Below, piece after piece: positions 1 through 10,494 of a stretch of 64,000 nt of DNA (its first letter is position 1; each line of letters begins with the position of its first letter). Source of the DNA: Heloderma charlesbogerti (Eukaryota > Chordata > Lepidosauria > Squamata > Helodermatidae). The stretch is from contig JANEZZ010003061.1 of NCBI GenBank assembly GCA_026122225.1, positions 4,092,001 through 4,156,000 of the forward strand, in the 5' to 3' direction. A model generated the notes under the pieces. The model worked only from the letters and a program-made list of their open reading frames with translations, was not told the origin of the DNA and made no database searches. The position numbers were made by a program, and so were the translations under genes.

Positions 1-38
1 GGCAAACCCAAGTTTACAACTGCAAAATGTCTGAAGAT

Positions 39-140
39 TTTATTTTATTTATTTAATTTCTATACTGCCCAATAGCTGAAGCTCTCTGGGCAGTTCACAA
101 AAATTAAAACCACAAGGTGCAGCATAAAACAATATCATGG
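39..140 (-). mobile_element. L2-type LINE 3' UTR fragment
   Basis: Read on the minus strand this is a short 3' tail: a conserved segment containing CCCAGAGAGCTTCAGCTATT followed by A-rich AAATAAAT repeats. The same segment forms the 3' end of the long L2-type element near 51.5 kb and recurs near 35.5 kb, which is why I call it L2-type. No coding sequence is left. Confidence 0.75.
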
Positions 141-240
141 CCCTCAGAAACGGCATACTCCGGTGCTGCTCTCTCACGTCCATCATAACAGTGGCAAAAG
201 CCCCACTGCTAAACAAGCACCACATTTAGAGTTTAGTAAC

Positions 241-1236
241 AACCTTACCTGTGTCCTTAGAAACCTGTACAAGGGTTAAGAAGCAACAGTAAGAACCAGA
301 CATGGAACAACAGATTGGTTCAAAATTGGGAAAAGAGTACGACAAGGCTGCATATTGTCGCCCTGCTTATTTAACTTCTATGCAGAGTATATCATGAGAA
401 ACGCCGGGTTGGATGAATCACAGGTCGGAATTAAGATTGCCAGGAGAATTATCAACAACCTCAGATATGCAGACCATATCACCCTAATGGCAGAAAGCAA
501 AGAGGATCTAAAGAGCCTCTTGTTGAGGGTGAAAGTGGAGAGTGCAAAAGCTGGTTTGAAACTCAACATCAAAAAAACAAAGATCATGGCATCTGGCCCC
601 ATCACTTCCTGGCATATGGAAGGGGAAGAAATGGAAGCAGTGACAGATTTTACTTTCTTGGGCTTCCAGATCACCGCAGACGGTGACTGTAGCCATGAAA
701 TTAAAAGACACTTGCTCCTTGGGAGGAAAGCTATGGCAAACCTAGACAGCATAGTAAGAAGCAGAGACATCACCTTGCCGACAAAGGTCTGTATAATCAA
801 AGCTATGGTTTTCCCAGTAGTAATGTATGGCTGTGAGAGCTGGACTGTAAGGAAGGCTGAGCGCCGAAGAATTGATGCTTTTGAACTGTGGTGCTGGAGA
901 AGACTCTTACGAGTCCCCTGGACTACAAGGAGGTCCAATCAGTCCATCCTAAAGGAAATCAACCCTGACTGCTCATTGGAAGGACAGATACTGAAGCTGA
1001 AGCTCAAATATTTTGGCCACCTAATGCGAAGAGAAAACTCCCTGAAAAAGACCCTGATGCTGGGAAAGACTGAAGGCAAAAGGAGAAGGGGACAGCAGAG
1101 GATGAGATGGCTAGATAGCATCACTGATGCAATGAATATGAATTTGAGCACGCTCCGGGAGAGAGCGCAGGACAGGAAGGCCTGGCGTGCTATGGTCCAT
1201 GGGGTCATGAAGAGTCAGACACGACTTAACGACTGA
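241..1236 (+). pseudogene. BovB reverse transcriptase remnant, catalytic motif lost
   Basis: This is the C-terminal part of the BovB ORF2 protein (apurinic-type endonuclease plus reverse transcriptase), which in intact elements nicks the target and copies LINE RNA onto it. The frame reads from 241 to the stop at 1236, with an in-frame TAA at 277-279 where the other copies have CAA (Gln). The remnant starts just before RT motif B (GCILSPCLFN). The catalytic YADD is YADH here, so one of the metal-binding aspartates is gone. Downstream lie the conserved post-RT segments with FELWCWRRLLRVPW and the C-terminal MVHGVMKSQTRLND. The endonuclease domain is absent. This is a dead copy. The family is certain from its similarity to four other copies in the window. 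Confidence 0.93.
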
Positions 1237-1250
1237 ACACCAACAACAAC
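241..1250 (+). mobile_element. BovB (RTE-clade LINE), 5'-truncated copy A
   Basis: This segment carries the C-terminal half of a BovB reverse transcriptase and the BovB 3' end (ACGACTTAACGACTGAAC followed by CAA repeats). It aligns with the complete minus-strand copy at 38.7-41.9 kb from about the middle of the RT domain onward. The truncated 5' end is typical of incomplete target-primed reverse transcription. I could not identify a target-site duplication with confidence. Confidence 0.93.
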
Positions 1251-2235
1251 TTGAAAGCTCCCTGACTAGATTCTCTCTCTCTTTCTCTCCATTTTACCAA
1301 AGAGAGTGTTTAGGCTAAGTGAGACAGCAATTTTGTAGGATAAGCAGCTGTCTGCAATGCCGGCGCTTCAGCAAAGACACTGTATGGGAAGTGGTTTAGG
1401 AAGAACATTCACAGCAAAGAACAGATCAGATGATGGGCTTATTGCTGTGATTCATTTGGCACTGGCAGAGAGCTCTTCCCTGTTGGCTACCCCCCCCCCC
1501 CGGCCCTGCTCTCTTTTGTTGTCAGCTCAGCTGGAACCTCAATATCAGCTCTCTGCTGATATATGTTATTGGCTGCAGAGGTTCTTTCCACTATAAAAGA
1601 AAGGAGCTGTGATTTATTTTTGATTCGCTTTGGAGAGAGAATGAGAGAGAGAGAGAGAGGCAGGCCGGTTCTTGTGGTTATCGTTCATAATTTATAAATA
1701 GCCCTTTCTGCTGTTATAAAGGCGCTTGGAGAAGCCAACAAAGCCTGGCTCCTCCTTGTTTTCCTGCATCTTCCTCAGCTCGGTGACAGCCAGGCACCGC
1801 AGATTCATCTCCCGCTGGCTCCCTGCTGCACGCCTGGGCTACAGACACAGTGTTTTTGGTGACACACCAAGCCGGAGGGAAGGGGGACTGTCATTAGTCA
1901 TGCTGCACAGAGTGGGCCACCAGAGATTTATATAACGCCTTCCAAACTTTCAGCCATCGCAGTGAGCGGAGTGACAAATAGTTATGGCAGTCTGAAACCA
2001 TGCTTGGGGCCAGTTATGTTTCGCAGTGTTCTAGGCAGCTGATAAAAAGATAAAAATAAATGGTCTGGAAAGGATTTCCACTGCTGTTTCACAGCAACAG
2101 CATTTCTACAATCACCCTATACCTGCTCTTTACTGAAGGGTTCCAGTTTCTCAAAATCACACATATAAAGATACAGAGATGGTGTGTATGTGTTTTGTTA
2201 CCCAAGTCTGGTTATTCTGAGGTAACAACCTCATC
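1251..2235. other. Unassigned stretch with short low-complexity runs
   Basis: I recognise no gene or repeat family here. It contains a C run at about 1491-1502 and a GA-rich patch at about 1634-1660. The open frames are short and show no recognisable domain. Confidence 0.5.
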
Positions 2236-2334
2236 AAATAAAAAAGTAAACAAAAAACTAAAAAACTAAAAAAAATGATAAAAATAAACAAATAAAAATA
2301 AATAAAATAAAATAAAGAATACAATAAAAAAGCT
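2236..2334 (+). repeat. A-rich low-complexity tract
   Basis: About 100 bases are dominated by AAATA and AAAATAA units. It may be the tail of an unrecognised retroelement. No adjacent body could be assigned. Confidence 0.6.
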
Positions 2335-2354
2335 TCACCCTCCCTTCTGACTAT

Positions 2355-2842
2355 GGGCATCTGTATACCAGCCTAAAATCTTGCATTCTGCTTCTGTTTT
2401 AAATGGAGGATCACAATGACAGCCATCTGTCAGGGATGCTTGGACTCGGATTCCTGCATTGAGCAGGGGGTTGGAGTCGATGGTTTTGTAAGCCCCTTCC
2501 AACCCTACTATTCTATGATTCTATGATTCTACAACTCCCTTTTTCATGTGCTTCCTTTCCCCCCACCCCTTCCCTCTCCTTCTCCCTGTATCTGAGTGTT
2601 CCATTATCTTTCATTGATCTCGCTCCTCTTCTTGCCACTTTTACTCTTTTCACGGAGGAAACTGAAGCGGAACACACAGGGTAATTTGATAGCTCATTAT
2701 CTGTGATCTATTTAAAAACAGAACAAAGGGCATTTAGTGGAGGAGATGCCTTGAATGATCATGGCATCATGTAAAGAGCCTGCAAACTTCCATGAAGGAG
2801 CATTCTCAATCGCAGGATAAAAGCTCAGTGTGAAGGAGCCCT
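2355..2842 (+). mobile_element. Unnamed repeat family R, copy 1, interrupted by a CR1 tail
   Basis: This segment is the reverse complement of 26282-26659, with high similarity along its whole length once the inserted CR1 tail (2421-2532) is removed. It begins GGGCATCTGTATACCAGCC and ends near GTGTGAAGGAGCCCT, so the ends may form a weak terminal inverted repeat (AGGGC). It has no coding capacity. It is most simply a non-autonomous DNA transposon, but the class is not established. Confidence 0.65.
2421..2532 (+). mobile_element. CR1 LINE 3' end fragment
   Basis: It shows the CR1 terminal region (CTGCATTGAGCAGGGGGTTG, then CCCCTTCCAACCCTACTATT) and the octamer tail with two ATTCTATG units. It is inserted in repeat family R, because the flanking family sequence is continuous in the other copy. 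Confidence 0.88.
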
Positions 2843-2916
2843 GTGTCAGGTTGTTCACAGTTCAATGAACTCTACTCAGAAGAGAAAACAAACCTGCAGA
2901 AGAGTTTACACCATGA

Positions 2917-3282
2917 GCGGGTTCACATGATGACTGGCTAGCAGTGTGGTTTAAAGAAGCCACATGGCTTGCAGCACATGCTGGCCACCATTATGAATAT
3001 TCAAGCCATGCTGGGTGGTCACTGTAGCTTATCGTGTCATGAGAACCAGGGCATGGTGGCGTGTTGCTGTGGGTAACACCCCAGAACCCTACTGTAGCCC
3101 AAGGGTTCTGGGCAGCTTCTTAACCATGGTAACAAGCCATTCAACCCAAGTTCGCATGACACAATAAGCCACAGCAACTGCCTGCTGTTGCTTAAATATT
3201 CACAATGGTGGCTGGAACATGCCACAAGCCACCATGGCTTTTAAAAATCATGCTGCCAGCCACCAATCATGCAGATTGGCTC
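2917..3282. mobile_element. Palindromic MITE-like element
   Basis: The two halves are imperfect reverse complements. The left end GGTTCACATGATGACTGG pairs with a diverged right end near 3270. An inner arm around 3026-3046 (TTATCGTGTCATGAGAAC) pairs with one around 3151-3171 (GCATGACACAATAAGCCAC). It has no ORF. A foldback non-autonomous DNA transposon is the likely identity, with superfamily unknown. Confidence 0.6.
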
Positions 3283-3387
3283 AATCCCTTATCTCAATGT
3301 GATTCAAGGAGCCCATCACTCAGTGGTCAGGTTCGTGTTTCGTGTACAGGAGGTCCCAGATTTACTCCCCCCATATCTCCAGTTAAC

Positions 3388-3577
3388 AACATAAGAACAT
3401 AGGAAGAGACATGCTGGATCAGACCAAAAACCTATTTAGTCTGGCATTCTGTTCTCACAGTGGCAAACCAGATTCCTTTGGGAAGCCTACAAGCACAACA
3501 TAAGTGCAAACAGAATCCGCCTGCTCATCTTCCCCGGGAACTAGTATTCAGAGATACTATATATTCAGAGGCATACG
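3388..3577 (-). mobile_element. CR1-type LINE 3' fragment
   Basis: It reads as a reverse-complemented CR1 3' region: AGAAGAGACATGCTGGATCA-type sequence and CACAGTGGCAAACCAGA recur at 3690-3810, and on the other strand at 8985-9105 and 31550-31630. It is diverged and has no coding sequence. Confidence 0.75.
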
Positions 3578-3689
3578 CTGTCTGTTTGTCTCTGTGCCAT
3601 CTCATCTCTCTCCCCCCTTTGTAGGGTGGCCAAGTGTCCTATTTTACATAGTCCTCTATTTGAAGGGCTGCCAGAGAGCTATCCTCTAC

Positions 3690-3810
3690 AAAAGAACATA
3701 AGAAGAGACATGCTGGATCAGACCAAGGGTCCATCTAATCCAGCATTCTGTTAACACAGTGGCCAACCAGCTGTCGACCAGGAACCCACAAGCAGGACAC
3801 GAGAGCACCT
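3690..3810 (-). mobile_element. CR1-type LINE 3' fragment nested in family G
   Basis: The CR1 3' motif (ATGCTGGATCAGACCAAGGG and CACAGTGGCCAACCAG) interrupts the repeated 'tcctct...atttgaagg' portion of family G, which is continuous in the copies at 20.7 and 42.1 kb. Confidence 0.78.
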
Positions 3811-4077
3811 ATATTTGAAGGTGTCCTCTATTTGAGGGGCTGTTCAGTCCAAGTCCAGTTTAAAGATAAAGAGCCATCAGAAGCAAGAGCTGGGCCTTGA
3901 CAGTGCCCATCAACAGCATCTGGACAGCAGACTGAGCAAGGCACACAGGTCATCCTCTCACAGTCTTCCATGCTATGGTGAGATGTACTGTATTTATTAA
4001 ATATAATTAATATATTTTAATATATTAATTAAATATAATTAAATATAATTATTTAAATTATAATAGTTATTTCTAAA

Positions 4078-4080
<3 letters not shown>

Positions 4081-4127
<47 letters not shown>

Positions 4128-4136
4128 CACACACAT
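4081..4136. repeat. (CA)n(TA)n(CA)n microsatellite
   Basis: A compound dinucleotide repeat with about 13 CA units, then about 9 TA units and a short CA run. It sits inside family G copy 1. Confidence 0.95.
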
Positions 4137-4234
4137 GCACATATGCAAATTGTATGCAAATCAGTGGCCTCTTTTGTTCTCTTTTTTGGTGATGCATGTC
4201 CTCTTTTTTTGGTGATTCACAAGTGGCCCCCTTA

Positions 4235-5870
4235 CCTCTGTGCCAACCCACCTGCAACTAGGCCAAGGGCCCTCTCTAGACAGTAATGTGTATTTCTTCA
4301 CTTACTTCAAAATGCAGCAAGACACCCCTGCTGTGTTTGGGGGCCCTCTGCTGAGAAGGGACCTTGCATTTTGCCCCAAAGTTCTGCCCTAATGGCACCA
4401 CTGGATACTAAGGAGACTAGCAAAGTGGTATTTCCAGGGTCTCTAATTTGACACGAGGGCATTAGGGAGAAAGTGATGGAAAGGCCAAAGCAATGGATGC
4501 AAAGAAGACACTGAGTATATAGACAAGGAACAGTAGACTGCAAGATAGTTTCAGATTGTTGGTCAGAAAGCCTAGCTTGAATGGGGATTTCTCTACTGAT
4601 ATACTCCTGTCTCTAAATCTCCCTTTTATTTTAAATAAATCATGTTTCAGATCCCAATAGCATTTAATTATTTCTGTGAAATAGCTATCATACGTAGTTG
4701 AGGCCACAAGTAGCTATATGCCCTTTTCTTCTCCGGAGAGGACTAGAAACAAACATTTATTGACAGAGTTCACTTGCAGACTTTCCCTTATCAGATGGCA
4801 CTACAAAGGAAAGCCTCACTGTGCACAGTGCAGCTGCATGAACATCTAGAGTTTTCATTATAGCAGTATATTTTTTCCTGCAGCTGTAGTAACAGCTTTC
4901 TAATGTATGCTATAGATGGATTCTGCCAGATATCAAATGGAAAGTTTTGCTTGCCAGAACAACAAGCGTAATGTAATGTTTATAAAGCACATTTCAAACT
5001 CATCTGGAATCACAACAGCTAAACATTTTCAGTGTTTCTTCGGCTGCGATTTCAGACGCATGTCTCATTGTGATCAGTGGGCTTCCTTGTAAGTAAGTGT
5101 GCTTAAGATCAGGATGTGCTTATTAATATCGTCCCAAACCCATTGTGATAGAAGTGACTTGGAGCCCAGTGACAAAAGCAGGATCAAAAGTGTCCCAGTG
5201 AAATGGCAGATAATAAGCTCCGAAGCTACACCACAGGTTGACCTCTACCAAGCACAGGGTGGAATATAAATGGAGTCTTAAGGGACTAGAGCAATCTGGG
5301 AGAGTTAGAAGAAGGGCTGTGCACCACCTCAGTATGAAGTCCAAATAATGAGGCTAAGTGGTCTGATTCAGAGGTGCCTCGTTGTGATACGAAGCGGATC
5401 AGACCCGCACTGAGGTGCTCCAAAGTGAAGCAGCTCCTCCATGAAGTGCCTCGTCCACCTTGTATATTTGGAGCTCTTCTTATACCTTCTGAGCAGCACA
5501 GACAGGCTATCTCCAAAATGTATAGAATTATGAACAATCATGTGGAGGGGCAGGAAGAGGAGGAGGGAGGGAGCTTTGCTGTGAGTCAGCCTCCGTTTGC
5601 TCATTGTGAGAGAGGTGGTGTTACTGGAGAGGAGAGGACTGTCTGAACGTTATTTGGCTAGAGTGGTGGTCTCCAAAGTGGGGTGCACACATCCTGGGGG
5701 CGCGCATGAGATGATCCACTGGGGTGCGCGAGCTGCCTGATAACTGAGCAGCCTCCCGCTGCCCTGACAAGCTGCCATTGTGTGTAATGATGGTGGTGGT
5801 GGCAGCGGAGGCAGCAGCAGGAGGGGATGGGACCTGAGAGGGAAGCTCCATGGCATTTCTCTTTCTGATT
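4235..5870. other. Unassigned stretch
   Basis: I see no gene. A segment at about 5660-5770 (CTCCAAAGTGGGGTGCAC and a diverged inverted partner near GGGGTGCGCGAGC) looks like a hAT-type end but is too short to call. The open frames at 5374-5646 and on the opposite strand have no domain. Confidence 0.5.
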
Positions 5871-6402
5871 TAGGGATGTCAGAGAATTCCGCCACAGATT
5901 CCAGTGAGGCCGGATTCTTTCTAAAGAATCCGGCCCCTCGGAATCCGTGGCGGAATGGCCTCTCCCCCCCCCCGCCACCCCACGGAATCCCCCCGGGACG
6001 GAGTGTACCTGGAGGTGGAGGCAGCGTCTCCGGCGGGTCTCCCGGCCGCTGCCAGGCTGCTGTGGCCGCAAATGGCAGCTGTCGTAGTGGCTGCCATTTG
6101 CGTGGCCGCTTTTCTTCGTGATAGGCCACGTAAATACTTACGTAGCTTATCACGGCAAAGAGCAGGGGTGCAAATGGTGGCCACTATGCCATTTGTGCCC
6201 CTGCTCTTTGGTGTGATAGGCTACGTAAGTATTTACATAGCCTATCATGAAGAAAGGTGGCCACGCAAATGGCGTAGCGGCTGCCATTTGCAGCTGCAGC
6301 AGCCCAGCAGCAGCTGGAATTCTGGCTTCAGCCGGCCCTGGTGCCTCCCCCCACCCACGGATGCCCCGGAATGGAGCAAGGTAAGCCTTTTGTACATCCC
6401 TA
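5871..6402 (+). mobile_element. hAT-like non-autonomous element, family M copy 1
   Basis: The element begins TAGGGATGTCAGAGAATTCC and ends TTGTACATCCCTA, giving TAGGGATGT inverted ends. Two relatives in the window (59497-59996 and 31027-31436) have the same ends and perfect 8-bp target duplications, which is the hAT pattern. Here no clear duplication remains. The interior (about 6066-6295) is a large palindrome containing GATAGGCTACGTAAGTATTT and its complement. It is GC-rich, has no transposase, and its open frames are palindrome shadows. Confidence 0.75.
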
Positions 6403-7229
6403 CTCTGCTCCAGTGCTAGCCACTGGGAGCAACTGGCCCAGTCTATGCCAGGCACGGTAGAGGAAGCCTTAATCCTTCCCTCTCTCCTTTGGTAGAACGA
6501 AGCCTAGAAGAAAGCGTATGCTATGGGGACTGGGTCAAATGAAGATCCATAACATGAAAAAGGGATCCTCTTGACTTAATATGATTTTTGAAGAGCAAAT
6601 CCCCCAGACCACCAACTTCTCACAGAGCACTTCTGCCTCCACAGACTGAACCAGAAAAATAATGGCTCTGCCACTCGCGGGAACAGACACAGAGCAAAAG
6701 CAGGGGAAAATGGCTCCCCCCATTCCCTGGAACAAGATGGCTGCTGGCACATGTCCAGAGGGCCTGGGAACTGGTGGTGGTGGCGGCGGCAGCAGCCCGC
6801 CCACATTGGCAGGAGTTGGCCTCCAACCGGGCGCCTCCCTCTTCCCAAGGAACAGAGAGAGCACAGCTGGAAGCCAACTCCTGTCCTCATGCCTGTCAGC
6901 GGTTGGCGGGCTGCGATGGGCAGCGTTTTCCCCGGCAGCAGCTCCCCTGGTGGCAGCACCCCCTCCCCCAAGGAACAAGGGCCCAGGTAAGGAGCTGGGG
7001 GCTGGGCAGTGTGCTGGGGGGGGGCAAAGTGGGATTCGGATGTCCAAATCCTGCTTCAGCTTTGTAGGCTGAGGCGGGTCGCCCTCCCCCCCCCCAATCA
7101 GCCCAAGCTGAATCAGGCCCACCTCGGAAGCCCCAAAGTGGCTTCCGAGTTGGATCGGGGGGGTCCATGCACAGCCCTAGTTGAAGCAGCAGAGGACTTC
7201 AGTAATGTTTAGTTCTCCTTCCCTGTTAT
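6403..7229. other. GC-rich stretch ending in a hAT-like terminus
   Basis: The sequence is GC-rich with a GGTGGTGGTGGCGGCGGC run near 6772. It ends at 7171-7179 with TGCACAGCCCTA, which resembles a hAT-type inverted end. I could not find the matching left end, so the element is not delimited. Long open frames on both strands reflect base composition. Confidence 0.4.
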
Positions 7230-7422
7230 CAGTGGAGGCTGGTGGCTCCAGTGTCAGAAGGGCAAAGAATCCGCTCCAGATTTTAATCAGAACCAGTCAG
7301 AACTCGGTGCTTTGCAAGGTGCTTTGCTTCACACCTTGGGCAGCTCCTTTAGAGTTCTAACTAGTTCTGACTGAAACCTGGAGCGTTTCTCCCTCTGACA
7401 TCGGAGCCACCAGCCTCTACTG
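7230..7422. mobile_element. hAT MITE, family V copy 1, with 8-bp target duplication
   Basis: A 193-bp element starts CAGTGGAGGCTGGTGGCTCC and ends GGAGCCACCAGCCTCTACTG, so its ends are nearly perfect inverted repeats. It is flanked by the perfect 8-bp duplication CCTGTTAT at 7222-7229 and 7423-7430. Eight-base duplications and a CAG start are typical of hAT transposons. It has no coding sequence and must have been mobilised in trans. Confidence 0.9.
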
Positions 7423-7484
7423 CCTGTTATATTGGAAAAGTAATGTGTAAAGCAGCTTTGCTGAAGTATAAAGCAGAGAAATAT

Positions 7485-7556
7485 CCATGCTGGCTGGGGA
7501 GGATGATAGGAGTTGCAGTCCAACACATCCAGAGGGCAGCAGGTTGGGAAAGCCAG
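7485..7556 (+). mobile_element. Half of a palindromic hAT-like MITE
   Basis: GGCTGGGGAGGATGATAGGA and the following TCCAGAGGGCAGCAGGTTGG match one arm of the palindromic element at 24890-25012. The other arm is missing. Confidence 0.5.
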
Positions 7557-7602
7557 TAGTTGTAAGGGAAGTTACATGATCTTTGGAGAGTTCAGTTTAG
7601 GA

Positions 7603-8101
7603 CAGGAGTGTTGAACCTCTTTCAGCGCGAGGGCCAAATTCCGTTTTGGAGAAGCTCTCAGGGGCCACATTCTAGTGGTGGATGGGGCCAAGGAGGAGGG
7701 GCCACAACACAAAAGAATACCAGCCTATTGTAGCTTTAGGGTGCAATCCTATGCATGTTTAGACAGACAAAAGTCCTACAACTCCCAGCATGCCTCAGCC
7801 AGCATGGCTGCCTGGGGAATGCTGGGAGTTGAAGGACTTTTTTTTCTGTCAAGGACAGCACCCTAAAGCTATTACTGCCAGACACTAAGCTGTAGGAGAG
7901 ATATTTCAGCCCTTTAGAATGGGATGGGCTGAAACGTTCAAAAGCCAGGAAGCCCCCCCAAATGACTGGCAATTGGGGAAAAGGGGGTGGGTGCAGGGGA
8001 AGTGGGTGAGACCATCTAGAGAACTCTGGAAGGCTGGATTGGAATTCTGGGGTGGGGTGGGGGCTGGATTTGGCTTGCAGGCCTGAAGTTCTGCACCTCT
8101 G
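7603..8101 (+). mobile_element. hAT-like element, family P copy 1
   Basis: It matches 54458-54800 along its length. The ends are CAGGAGTGTTGAACCTC and GTTCTGCACCTCTG. The flanks are GTTTAGGA (7595-7602) and GTGTAGGA (8102-8109), an 8-bp duplication with one mismatch, consistent with hAT. Compared with the other copy it is enlarged by a nested palindromic MITE at 7739-7863. It has no transposase. Confidence 0.78.
7739..7863. mobile_element. Palindromic MITE, family Q copy 1, nested in family P
   Basis: The left end GGGTGCAATCCTATGCATG and the inner GTCCTACAACTCCCAGCAT are repeated in inverse order on the right side, where CAACTCCCAGCATTCC is read on the minus strand. The flanks are TTTA and TAAA, so the target held TA. 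The element is absent from the corresponding position of the family P copy at 54.6 kb, which acts as an empty site. Confidence 0.75.
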
Positions 8102-8173
8102 GTGTAGGAGGACCAAACAGACTGAAGACAATCTGTCACCAAAATGTGCTAAGGACATTTATTGGGTTAAAAC

Positions 8174-8409
8174 CAGTGTAGTGTAGTGGTGAGAGTGACG
8201 GACTGGGAGCCGGGAGATCCGGGTTCTAGTCCCCACTTGGCCATGGAAGCTCACTGGGTGACTTTGGGCCAGTCACAGACTCTCAGCCCAACCTACCTCA
8301 CAGGGTTGTTGTTGTGAGGATACAACGGTGAGGAGGAGGATAATGTAAGCCGCCTTGAGTTCCTTGCGAGAGGGAGAAAGGCGGGGTATAAATGCAATAA
8401 ACAAATAAA
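8174..8409 (+). mobile_element. tRNA-derived MIR/CORE-like SINE
   Basis: The element starts with a tRNA-like head (AGTGTAGTGTAGTGGTGAGA resembles an A box and GGTTCTAGTCC a B box). A MIR-like core follows (GGGTGACTTTGGGCCAGTCA, then CCTACCTCACAGGGTTGTTG), and the 3' end GCGGGGTATAAATGCAATAA runs into AAATAAAT. This tail resembles the window's L2-type LINE tails, consistent with mobilisation by L2 machinery. TTAAAAC at 8167-8173 and 8410-8416 may be the target duplication. Related minus-strand copies lie at 17.3 and 29.3 kb. Confidence 0.85.
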
Positions 8410-10129
8410 TTAAAACAAAACAGGGCTTATGTTCCCTTTTTCACTGTAATTATTTTGTATTTTAGTATACTTTGTTGTTAGCCATCTTGGGAAATGGAAA
8501 TGGTGTTGGAAAGCCTAGTGTGACTTACACCAGAGTTGCTTTATATAGAGAAAAGCATGGCAACACAGTATTTAGAATTGGAGGCAATAAACACAGGCTA
8601 GATCCAGTTTAGAAGAAGTTCAAAGTTCAAACTTACTTTATTAGTGCTTTTATACACATCGTCAGAGAAGGCTCTCTAACACTGTTTAACTACAAGCGCC
8701 CCTAAAGCTGGGTGCATGAGTGTAAGTAAGCGAAGGCATGAGAGATGGTTATTTGCTTCCTCTCTGGAGAGACTGTCTGGTGCTTCCTTGTTGCAGAGCC
8801 AGAGGAAGAAGGAAGAGGAAGGGGAAGGAGCAGGGAATAGGAACTGATCAAGCTACAGGCCATTCTCTATCACCCCCTAGTGTTTGGAAGCATGCGGAGT
8901 TGTTCCTATTATCCAACAAATGAATGGCTCATTGTGAAGGATGTATTCCAGAATCAGAGGTGGCATGCCTCTCTGAATACTAGTTGCTGAGGACCAACAG
9001 CAGGAGAGAGCTTTCCCCTCTCATGCCCTGCTTGTGGGCTCCCCATAGGCATCTGGTTGGCCACTGTGGGACTAGCCTTTGCTCTGATCTAGCAGGTCTC
9101 TTCTTACATAGTTTGAAAGGCAGCATATGCATTTATACATTTAAGAAACAAACAGATACTTTACGCTGCTGTTTTCCAATGGTGCTGTGTGGAAGACAGT
9201 GGCCTTTAAACAAGGTGTGCACAAATTGCAAATTCTATTGAGGTGACCCTGACTGCTGCTTAGTCAAGGCTTTGGGGGAAGGATCAGGTAATAGAAATAG
9301 AAGAGGAAGTTGCATGTTGGATCAGTGCTGTGTCTTTGCCTTTGTGCTCTGGGTGGAGTCTCTCACAAAGTCAAAAACAGGGGATGGTCACTTCAGAGTG
9401 CTAGTTGCTTCCTCAGGTAAAGGTGATGCCACACAAGCAGAGCCAAAGAAAGATCATGGTAAGTGCTTGTGAGATGCAAGGATAGATTAAAGGGGTTTGC
9501 TCTGCTATGAGCTCCTATATCTAGACTCTTCCTACTTGTCATAGAACCATGCTGGAAATCCCCAGCCATTTTAGTTGTTTATGCTTGTAGCAAAACCCTC
9601 TTTCTTAGACCACCTTTATTTGATATTTGTGACTTTTCTCCCGATACAAAGCTACTTGAAGGTGGAATGAGAAAGTATTATGTACTTCCATATCTCAGCT
9701 GGAGGTATGGTATCTAGCAATCTGGCCTCACCTGCGCTCAGTAGGTGCAGAAGTTACTCTTTCTAGCCTACTGGTTTCAAAAACAAAAACAAAGTTTTTA
9801 GCCAACGTCATCATATCCCTCTCATACATCTTGCTGCCCAGAAAATTTGGCTTAAGCTACAAGTTTGGGACAAATACCAGTCACTATGAATATAGTCTAT
9901 GCTAGTCTTTTCTGAATCTTCGAGAGAACTATATTACCAGATATAAAGTGCCAAGTTCGGTGATTTCTATGATTTGTCCTAATAGTTCAGTAATGACCTT
10001 CTCATGGGCCAAATAATAAAGTTGGTGCCCAAATTTCCACCTGGCCCAGCAGCCAATCAGGCTTTGGCTATGTTAGGCAAGAGCAGTTCTATGGCTTTTT
10101 GATGCATAGGTTAAGAAAGCCGACCCTCT
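8410..10129. other. Mostly unassigned stretch
   Basis: Apart from a CR1 3' fragment (8985-9105) I recognise nothing here. The open frames are short and lack domains. Confidence 0.5.
8985..9105 (+). mobile_element. CR1-type LINE 3' fragment
   Basis: CATCTGGTTGGCCACTGTGG, followed by a diverged TCTGATCTAGCAGGTCTCTT, is the same 3' region found at 31550-31640. It has no coding sequence. Confidence 0.7.
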
Positions 10130-10268
10130 GGCAAGGGCGAGCAGAAGATAGATCTCCAGATGTTGGAACTTCTGCTCCCAGAAGCCCCTGCCAACATGGG
10201 CAATGGTCAGGAATGCTAGGAGTTGAAGTTCAAAACATCTGGAGATCTACTTTCTGCCCACCCTTGCC
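10130..10268. mobile_element. Palindromic MITE of about 139 bp
   Basis: GGCAAGGGCGAGCAGAAG at the left end pairs with CTTTCTGCCCACCCTTGCC at the right end. The complementarity continues through TAGATCTCCAGATGTT and the CTCCCAGAAGCC centre. No clear target duplication is seen. A hAT-type foldback element is likely. Confidence 0.72.
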
Positions 10269-10406
10269 CTATGAGCCTTTAACCCCCTTAAGAGCTATGT
10301 AACCTGATACACATTAAGCACTGGTATTTCTGTGTAGTAAAGTGTCAAAACCTGCCTAGCAAGCAAAGCCAAGCCAAACTTTTTAATACACGCGCTTGTA
10401 TTTTAG

Positions 10407-10494
10407 AGTGCAATCCTATGTACACCAACTTGGGAGTAAGCCCCACTGAACACAGTGAGCCTTACTTCTGAGTAAACATGCACAGGATTGCACT
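10407..10494. mobile_element. Palindromic MITE, family T copy 1
   Basis: A short 88-bp foldback element begins AGTGCAATCCTATGTAC and ends with its complement GGATTGCACT, with GGGAGTAAGCC and TTACTTCTGAGTAAAC inside. Further copies lie at 24814, 25037 and 26026. Confidence 0.75.

Larger units (their letters stand above)
3623..4234 (+). mobile_element. Repeat family G, copy 1, interrupted
   Basis: One of six related copies in this window. It begins AGGGTGGCCAAGTGTCCTAT and ends near CACAAGTGGCCCCC. In better copies the ends are inverted AGGGTGGCCA repeats, which suggests a non-autonomous DNA transposon of about 390 bp. This copy is enlarged by a nested CR1 fragment (3690-3810) and by an expanded CA/TA microsatellite. 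It has no ORF. Confidence 0.7.

Noticed and set aside
241..1250. A target-site duplication for BovB copy A
   Set aside because: No repeated flank longer than about 5 bases could be found near 236-241 and 1245-1256.
2421..2532. Tandem ATTCTATG repeat as a satellite
   Set aside because: It is the normal short terminal repeat of a CR1 3' end, with only two or three units.
5650..6153. Overlapping protein-coding frames on both strands near 5.7-6.2 kb
   Set aside because: They lie across a GC-rich palindromic hAT-like element and mirror each other.
6535..7212. Several Pro/Gly-rich proteins at 6.5-7.2 kb
   Set aside because: All six frames are open because stop codons are rare in this GC-rich sequence. 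No domain is visible.
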